From: Spirulina sp034932185
GTDB lineage: Bacteria; Cyanobacteriota; Cyanobacteriia; Cyanobacteriales; Spirulinaceae
Direction of reading: 5' to 3'
Assembly: GCF_034932185.1 (NCBI RefSeq)
Contig: NZ_JAYGHW010000065.1
Span: forward strand, 1 to 64,000
DNA: 64,000 bases
Below are positions 58,773 through 64,000 of the stretch, one piece after another. How positions within the stretch are numbered: position 1 is the stretch's first letter; each line of letters opens with the position of its first letter. The position numbers were made by a program, and so were the translations under genes. Below the pieces are notes generated by a model. It was given only the letters and a program-made list of their open reading frames with translations. It was not told the origin of the DNA and ran no database searches.

Positions 58773-59675
58773 ATGGATATTGCAGATAAAGGGCCATTGC
58801 CCAACGGGACTGAAGATTTAGATTTATCAAAAAAAGCGATTCCCGGCTATCGCCGTATTTTATCGGTGGTGTTAACATCGCTCACGGTGATTTTCACCGC
58901 TTCGGTGTTGATTCCTCTGGGGGCGGTGGTGTATGGGGTATCTAAGAAGGGGATTAATCAACTGAAATTTCCCACCGTGTTTACGGAATTGCCGCCGCCA
59001 CCGGGTTTAACGGAAGGGGGCTTTGGCCATGCGATCATTGGGACGTTGATCACCTTAGGGGTTGCCAGTGTGATTGCTGTGCCTTTTGGGGTTTTGGCGG
59101 CGATTTATTTGGCGGAATTTGGCAAGGGGACTAAAGTTGCCCAGTTTGTCAAGTTTTCCTGTAATGTGCTGACCGGGGTTCCGGCAATTTTGTGTGGTTT
59201 GTTTGCTTACTCCATTGTGGTGATTCCCATGGGTAAGTTTTCGGCTTTTTCGGGGGGGGTGGCGATCGCCGTCCTCATGTTACCGATTATTGTCCGGGCC
59301 ACAGAAGAAGCCTTATTGCTGGTTCCCAATGAAATGCGCCAAGCTGCTATGGGCATCGGAGCCACCCGGTTCCAAATGGTGGCCAATATTGTGATTCCGG
59401 CGGCCCTACCCGCCCTCATTACCGGGATCGTTTTGGCTCTAGGACGAGCAGCGGGAGAAGCGGCTCCCCTGCTGTTTACCGCCTTCAACAATAACTTTTG
59501 GTCTCATGACCTCTTTCAACCCGTGGCAACACTGCCGGTGTTGATCTATTTCTTCTCAATCATTCCCTACAAGGCTTCTCAGGATTTAGCTTGGGCGGCG
59601 GCGATGATGTTGGTGATGCTTGTCTTGATCTTCAGCATTGCAGCGCGTTTCTTTAGCCGTCAAAAAACCTATTAA
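58773..59675 (+). CDS. pstA: Phosphate ABC transporter permease PstA
   Basis: A 300-residue permease. The first span is near 30-55 (ILSVVLTSLTVIFTASVLIP). Typical PstA stretches are GGFGHAIIGTLITLGVASVI, AAIYLAEFGKGTKVAQFVKF, NVLTGVPAILCGLFAYSIVV and the EAA loop MGIGATRFQMVANIVIPAAL, then ALGRAAGEAAPLLFTA. The start ATG 58773 follows pstC by 66 bases; the context is part of the pst operon. Confidence 0.95.
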   Translation: MDIADKGPLPNGTEDLDLSKKAIPGYRRILSVVLTSLTVIFTASVLIPLGAVVYGVSKKGINQLKFPTVFTELPPPPGLTEGGFGHAIIGTLITLGVASVIAVPFGVLAAIYLAEFGKGTKVAQFVKFSCNVLTGVPAILCGLFAYSIVVIPMGKFSAFSGGVAIAVLMLPIIVRATEEALLLVPNEMRQAAMGIGATRFQMVANIVIPAALPALITGIVLALGRAAGEAAPLLFTAFNNNFWSHDLFQPVATLPVLIYFFSIIPYKASQDLAWAAAMMLVMLVLIFSIAARFFSRQKTY

Positions 59676-59797
59676 GGGAATTACCTGCCCCCCCTCAATC
59701 AGGGGGGTGTTGACAGGAAAAATTTTTCCCTCAAGGGAGCGGGTTAAAGTGAGATGCGCCCTATTAATGTTTTTAACCAATTCACCGAAATTTAGTG

Positions 59798-60595
59798 ATG
59801 ATTCATGCCCCTGTGAAAACCCAACCTATTTTTGAAATCCAAAACGTTGATGTCTACTATGGAAAATCTCGGGCTGTCCGGGATGTGACGTTAAGTATTC
59901 CCGCCAACCATATCACTGCCTTTATCGGCCCCTCCGGCTGTGGCAAAAGTACGCTGTTGCGCTGTTTAAACCGCACGAATGATTTAGTGCCAGGGGCAGT
60001 GGTGAAGGGCCATATCCGCTATCGTGGCATCGATCTCTATGGTGAAGATATTGAGCCGGTGGCGGTGCGGCGTAAGGTGGGTATGGTGTTTCAACAGCCT
60101 AACCCATTTCCCAAAACCATTTATGACAATATTGCCTTTGCGGTACGGGTGAATTATCCCGGTAGCAACCTTGATGAAGTGGTGGAAACTTCTCTACGGC
60201 GGGCGGCGTTGTGGGATGAGGTGAAGGATAAGCTCAAGGAAAGCGGGATGTCCCTTTCGGGGGGGCAACAGCAACGGCTGTGTATTGCACGGGCGATCGC
60301 CCTGAAACCCGATGTCATCCTCATGGATGAACCTTGCTCCGCCCTTGACCCCATTGCCACGCTGCGGATTGAGGAACTCATGGCGGAACTAAAGCAGGAT
60401 TACACAATTGTGATCGTCACCCACAATATGCAGCAGGCGGCGCGAATCTCTGACTACACCGCTTTCTTCAATGCTGAAGCCCTCGAAGGCGGCAAACGGG
60501 TGGGGTATTTGGTGGAAGTGGATGAAACGAAAACAATTTTTTCCAGCCCCCAGGATCAATTGACGTTGGACTATGTAAACGGCCGCTTTGGTTAA
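59798..60595 (+). CDS. pstB: Phosphate ABC transporter ATPase PstB
   Basis: A 265-residue ATPase that powers phosphate import. Walker A is IGPSGCGKSTLLRCLNR near residue 43, the Q-loop lies in VGMVFQQPNPFPKTIYDNIA, the signature is LSGGQQQRLCIARAIALKPD, Walker B is ILMDEPCSALDPIATLRI and the H-loop is IVIVTHNMQQAARISDYTAF. ATG 59798 is used; a GTG at 59795 would add one residue. It closes the pstSCAB cluster; no phoU follows. A 28-bp palindrome (copy F) begins 31 bases after the stop. Confidence 0.96.
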   Translation: MIHAPVKTQPIFEIQNVDVYYGKSRAVRDVTLSIPANHITAFIGPSGCGKSTLLRCLNRTNDLVPGAVVKGHIRYRGIDLYGEDIEPVAVRRKVGMVFQQPNPFPKTIYDNIAFAVRVNYPGSNLDEVVETSLRRAALWDEVKDKLKESGMSLSGGQQQRLCIARAIALKPDVILMDEPCSALDPIATLRIEELMAELKQDYTIVIVTHNMQQAARISDYTAFFNAEALEGGKRVGYLVEVDETKTIFSSPQDQLTLDYVNGRFG

Positions 60596-60626
60596 GGATG
60601 GAATCCGGTTGTTGCATTAATTCGGT

Positions 60627-60654
60627 GTAGGGGCGAAAAATTTTTCGCCCCTAC
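60627..60654. repeat. GGGGCGAAAAA palindrome, copy F
   Basis: A perfect 28-bp palindrome: GTAGGGGCGAAAAA and its complement. It is the best-preserved copy and lies 31 bases after pstB, where it could end the pst transcript. Confidence 0.85.
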
Positions 60655-60766
60655 AGGCTTTTAGGGGAGGCCTGAGGCGCATTCTGGGTTTCTCTTTGCT
60701 CATGCCCGGCCAGAACTGATACCAATTCCCTCAAATCGCCAGGGATTGAAATCCCCGGCTCATGGC

Positions 60767-61228
60767 TTGACACTCCCCGCGAAGACAGCAACGGGGATTC
60801 TTGGTTCATCGACCGGACTTAACCGAGCAGGATTGCTCCAACTCAGCCAGAGGTCTAATCTCCCCAAGCGTATAACTTCCCGTTTGCCCCACGGTAGTTC
60901 GTCCCAGGCGCAGGATACAAACCCGCTTCACTACTGACTTGGCCAGATGCCGATTGCAGACTAACCCTTTCACATTCAAGTCTTCCTAGGCGACCAAATC
61001 GTTAGATTGGATGACGCAGTAGGCAATCCGCCCACTCATTACGCTGCCTGCTTACCCTTAAATGCTTCCAGGCCTGTCGGTTTTTAGCCTTGTGATAGTT
61101 CCTGGACGTTTGAAATTCAATATAATCACCATAACACGACTGGCCCAAGGAGGGCGACTAAAGTCCCTCGTGTCGTCTTTCATCCCCGCAATAAATTGAC
61201 GTTGCTCTAAGACTCCCGCACTATTTTC
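60767..61228 (-). mobile_element. 462-bp non-autonomous IS605-type element, copy 2
   Basis: It has the same ends and internal deletion as the element at 31867 (right end TTGACACTCCCCGCG; left end next to TTAC) and is closely similar along its length. The tnpB remnant it carries has an in-frame TAG at 60986-60988, where the first copy has a Cys codon (TGC). The internal hairpin at the right end differs slightly (GAAGACAGCAACGGGG). Its similarity to copy 1 shows that the deleted form has moved or been copied as a unit. Confidence 0.88.
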
Positions 61229-61232
61229 GTAA

Positions 61233-61309
61233 GTAGGCTAACGCCTACTCCGGTCGAACCTGTTTTAACAGGTTTTTTTCGTTCTAAGCCAAGAACTTCA
61301 GTTCTTGGC
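61233..61309. terminator. Hairpins next to element copy 2, including a terminator
   Basis: Three inverted repeats follow the element: GTAGGC/GCCTAC (61233-61248); AACCTGTT/AACAGGTT with a seven-T tract (61257-61279), an intrinsic terminator; and GCCAAGAACT/AGTTCTTGGC (61288-61309). The gap from pstB to the next gene (60596-61561) contains copy F, the element and these hairpins, and no gene. Confidence 0.65.
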
Positions 61310-61561
61310 GGGGCGGGGTTCGCCAGAGATTCACTTGAGAGGATTGGGATGAGTTAAGATCTGGTATTCGGCTATACTGAATGTAATCGCAGCATTGATT
61401 GATCCAAAATCTTCAGGTTGGGATTGAGAAAAATCCCGAATGGCGCTACCCGCTTCGCATTGAATATTGGCTCTCCTGTATACCTAGCCTCGGAGATCTG
61501 TGCTGGCAATTACGCTGGAGGAGCCGATTTATATTGTCCATCGTCTCCTTTGATAGATTCT

Positions 61562-63799
61562 ATGAATATTCAAACCCCCCAAGGTCTTGCGCTGGATACC
61601 CTGCCCCAAGAGCCTGATGCCCATGTCAAGGTAGATGAATTGTTAAACCGGATTAGTCGCCGGATTTTGCAATCTTTAAGCCTGGAAAATACGCTAACGG
61701 TGACGGCGGCGGAGGTGCGGGACTTTCTTGGGGTTGATCGGATTAAGATTTATAAATTTGCCGCCAATGGGGATGGCCAGGTGGTGGCGGAGGCTTTAGA
61801 TGGCGATCGCCTCCCCTCCCTCTTAGGCTTAAACTTCCCTGCCGATGATATCCCCGCCCATGCCCGTGAGCTTTTCATGAAGGCCCGGATGCGATCGATT
61901 GTGAATGTCGATACCGGCAAAATCGGCCAAGGTTGTGTCCACAACCCCGGCACGAGCATTGAAATCCCCGAAGATATCCGCTTTCGTCCCCTTGATCCCT
62001 GTCATCAGGAATACCTCACCGCCATGGGGGTAAAAGCCTCCCTCGTGGTTCCGATCCCCGATGGGAATCGCGCCTGGGGGCTATTGGTGGGCCATCATTC
62101 CGAATCCTGGACGGTTTCAGAAACCCGATTGCGGGGGGTGCAGATGGTGGTGGATCAGTTGGCGGTGGCGATCGCCCAAGCCAACCTCTGGCAAGCGACC
62201 CAGGAAAAAGCCCAACGGGAGGCGATCATTCACCACATTAGCCAGCAACTCCATTCCATCACCGCCATGGATTTGGAAGCTGCCCTCGCCACCACCGTCG
62301 AAAAACTCAGCGCCTGCGGCGGCCGCCTCTTCCTCAACCGCACCATCCTCGAAAGTTATCTCGACAATCCCGCCGCCGCCATCAAGGCCCCCTCACCCCT
62401 CGATACCCTAGCGGTGATCACCGTCGGCCTCCAACCTGTGATTCCCCCAGGGCAAAGGTTTACAGCCATTGAGCAATCCCACGCCTGGCAAAACTTTTTC
62501 CCACAACAATCACAACCCAGTTGGAGCACGATCAATGTCTACCTCGTACCGCAACTGCGCAACATTCAGCCCGCTTTCCGTAGTACAGCGATTCGCGGCC
62601 TGCTCATCGCCCCCCTCTATTTAGAACAACAACCCTTTGGCTACCTCACCCTCTTTCGGGACGAAATCGCCACCGAAACCCTCTGGGCCGGCGAATTCAA
62701 CCCCGATGAACGACAAGTTCAGCCCCGGCTTTCCTTTGAAGTGTGGAAAGAATCGATCCATGGTCAATGTCACCCCTGGACAACCTCCGACCATCAACTG
62801 ATTGAAGCCCTCAGTGAAGAATTTGCCTCCGGCATTCAACAGCATCACCTTTACCACCTTTCCCAACGGGTCAACGCCAGCCTAGAAGAACAAATCCAAG
62901 ACCGCACCGCCAAACTCCAAACCGCCTTAACCAAACTCAGCCAAACCCATTTACAACTCACCCAAGCTGAAAAAATGTCCAGTTTAGGGCAGTTAATTAC
63001 GGGGGTGTGCCATGAAATCCATAACCCAATTAACTTTATTGCTGGAAATCTAAGTCATGCCCAGCACTATTTTGATGATGTTTTTAACTTGGTGAGTTTT
63101 TATCAACAGATGGCTCCATCGGAAATAGCCACAGCCCTCCAATCGGAACAGGAATCTATTGATTTAGACTTTATTGCGGAAGATTTCCCCAATTTAATTG
63201 CTTCGATGCAAACGGGGATTGACCGGATTCAAACGGTGGTGCGATCGCTCCTCCATTTTTCCCACCATGAGCAATCGGAACTGAAGGCGATGGATCTCCA
63301 CAATAGCCTTAACAGTATCCTGCTCATTTTGCACTATCGCACCAAACCCAAATCCGATACCCCCGGCATTACCATTGAAAAATTCTATGGTGATTTGCCT
63401 TTGGTGGATTGCTATGGGGGGCAATTTAATCAGGTATTAATTAATCTGTTGAACAATGCCATTCAGGCCATTGAAGCCCGTTGGCAGGGATCTACAGATC
63501 CCCAACCGGGGCGGATTGAAATCACTACCACAGTCATTGAACTGGAGGATCAAAGGCCCCAAGTGGTGGTCAAAATTGAAGATAATGGTTGTGGAATGCC
63601 CGACAGGGTACGCGCCCATATTTTTGAACCCTTTTTCACCACCAAAACCCAAGGCCAAGGCACAGGTTTAGGGCTATCCATCAGCAATCAAATCATCACG
63701 GAACAACACCATGGCTCTCTCACCTGTCGCTCGATCCTCGGTCAAGGCACAGCGATGACGATTCAAATCCCCATCCATCAACCTGCGAAAATGATTTAG
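61562..63799 (+). CDS. Bilin-type GAF sensor histidine kinase
   Basis: A 745-residue soluble sensor kinase. The N-terminal GAF domain (about 25-200) is of the phytochrome/cyanobacteriochrome type: LGLNFPADDIPAHARELFMK, DIRFRPLDPCHQEYLTAMGV and SLVVPIPDGNRAWGLLVGHH. Cys147 followed by His is at the canonical bilin-attachment site. A second, GAF-like region spans about 230-430. A coiled coil (SLEEQIQDRTAKLQTALTKL) leads to HisKA with GVCHEIHNPINFIAGNLSHA (His near 484). The HATPase boxes are NQVLINLLNNAIQAIEARW, DNGCGMPDRV and TGLGLSISNQIITEQHHGS. ATG 61562 is preferred over 61418. It may sense light, which is inferred from the Cys-His. Confidence 0.9.
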   Translation: MNIQTPQGLALDTLPQEPDAHVKVDELLNRISRRILQSLSLENTLTVTAAEVRDFLGVDRIKIYKFAANGDGQVVAEALDGDRLPSLLGLNFPADDIPAHARELFMKARMRSIVNVDTGKIGQGCVHNPGTSIEIPEDIRFRPLDPCHQEYLTAMGVKASLVVPIPDGNRAWGLLVGHHSESWTVSETRLRGVQMVVDQLAVAIAQANLWQATQEKAQREAIIHHISQQLHSITAMDLEAALATTVEKLSACGGRLFLNRTILESYLDNPAAAIKAPSPLDTLAVITVGLQPVIPPGQRFTAIEQSHAWQNFFPQQSQPSWSTINVYLVPQLRNIQPAFRSTAIRGLLIAPLYLEQQPFGYLTLFRDEIATETLWAGEFNPDERQVQPRLSFEVWKESIHGQCHPWTTSDHQLIEALSEEFASGIQQHHLYHLSQRVNASLEEQIQDRTAKLQTALTKLSQTHLQLTQAEKMSSLGQLITGVCHEIHNPINFIAGNLSHAQHYFDDVFNLVSFYQQMAPSEIATALQSEQESIDLDFIAEDFPNLIASMQTGIDRIQTVVRSLLHFSHHEQSELKAMDLHNSLNSILLILHYRTKPKSDTPGITIEKFYGDLPLVDCYGGQFNQVLINLLNNAIQAIEARWQGSTDPQPGRIEITTTVIELEDQRPQVVVKIEDNGCGMPDRVRAHIFEPFFTTKTQGQGTGLGLSISNQIITEQHHGSLTCRSILGQGTAMTIQIPIHQPAKMI

Positions 63800-63811
63800 T
63801 TGCCCCTCATA

Positions 63812-63853
63812 GTCCCTCGCCCTCCTTGGGAGGGGGATTTAGGGTGAGGGCTG
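63812..63853. repeat. Dispersed GTCCCTC...GAGGG repeat
   Basis: GTCCCTCGCCCTCCTTGGG and AGGGGGATTTAGGGTGAGGG match the repeat at 48237-48276. It lies over the 3' end of the ABC ATPase gene, providing its TAA stop. Confidence 0.75.
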
Positions 63854-64000
63854 CACCAAGAGCCGACCATCTTCCATGGCGATGATGCGATCGGCTACGT
63901 CTAAAATGCGGTTGTCGTGGGTGACAAGGAGGATGGTACAGCCCTGTTCTTGGGCTAATTTTTGCATGAGTGTCACCACATCCCGGCCCGATTGGCGATC
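63839..64000 (-). CDS. DevA-like ABC transporter ATPase, C-terminal end (partial)
   Basis: The last 53 residues of an ABC ATPase running off the window. The sequence SGRDVVTLMQKLAQEQGCTI then LLVTHDNRILDVADRIIAME is the region after Walker B, with the H-loop THD and the C-terminal DGRLL. It resembles DevA/MacB-type (LolD-like) ATPases, which in cyanobacteria work with DevB/DevC in exporting glycolipids or other envelope substances. The stop and last residues (VQPSP) lie in a dispersed repeat. Substrate unknown. Confidence 0.85.
   Translation of the reverse strand, partial: DRQSGRDVVTLMQKLAQEQGCTILLVTHDNRILDVADRIIAMEDGRLLVQPSP

Noticed and set aside
1..64000. tRNA, rRNA, RNase P, tmRNA or 6S RNA genes
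   Set aside because: None of the intergenic regions showed a convincing cloverleaf or conserved RNA motif by eye; a covariance-model scan would be decisive.
1..64000. Individual GCGATCGC (HIP1) octamers as regulatory sites
   Set aside because: They occur throughout coding and non-coding DNA, as is known for cyanobacterial genomes, so they are not listed singly.

Overview
The window is cyanobacterial chromosome. It carries the 3' end of psbA (photosystem II D1), psaD (photosystem I), the ndhC-K-J genes of the photosynthetic NDH-1 complex, nblA (phycobilisome degradation), a solanesyl diphosphate synthase, and very many GCGATCGC (HIP1) octamers, a cyanobacterial hallmark. Nothing in the sequence fixes the species. 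The number of dispersed palindromic repeats and heptamer tandem repeats suggests a repeat-rich, possibly filamentous genome.

Layout. 1-2.6 kb: end of psbA, then accessory genes (a DUF6883/DUF4926 pair, an unknown membrane-tailed protein, a Uma2-type nuclease). 2.8-10.6 kb: clpB; a run of six minus-strand genes (secreted protein, YihY, upp, small membrane protein, YggT, glycosyltransferase); an RRM protein-rpsU pair; a thylakoid PSI accumulation factor. 10.8-17.6 kb: a plus-strand block with a coiled-coil protein, a protein joining a roadblock/longin-like region, one membrane span and an OmpA domain, a Ras-like small GTPase, a PAS histidine kinase and two sugar-transfer enzymes. 17.7-24.6 kb: psaD, ndhCKJ, comEC, a Sua5-family gene and a degenerate histidine kinase. 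24.6-26.0 kb: an IS200/IS605-type element with an intact TnpB and no TnpA. 26-45 kb: housekeeping and signalling genes (PEP-CTERM protein, CbiG-CobJ fusion, parvulin-like protein, GGDEF-EAL regulator, VWA protein, a 1256-residue histidine kinase, FKBP, AnmK, Ser/Thr kinase, universal stress protein). 45.6-56.2 kb: nblA, a second RRM gene, sds, cobH, a glycosyltransferase, a DUF255 thioredoxin-like protein and cobN. 56.2-60.6 kb: pstS-C-A-B preceded by a Pho-box-like repeat. 60.7-64 kb: a 462-bp element, a bilin-type GAF histidine kinase, and the end of a DevA-like ABC ATPase.

Most noteworthy signals. (1) The roadblock/OmpA/GTPase block, which could physically link a cytoplasmic Ras-like switch to the cell wall. 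(2) A dispersed palindromic repeat amplified four times in frame (99-bp period) inside cobN. (3) Two 460-462-bp non-autonomous relatives of the TnpB element that share the same internal deletion. (4) A family of GGGGCGAAAAA palindromes placed at gene 3' ends. (5) Several genes whose stop codons or C-termini come from repeats or from the IS element.

No CRISPR array, tRNA or rRNA gene was recognised. All assignments come from reading the sequence and remembered family features; no database search was run.
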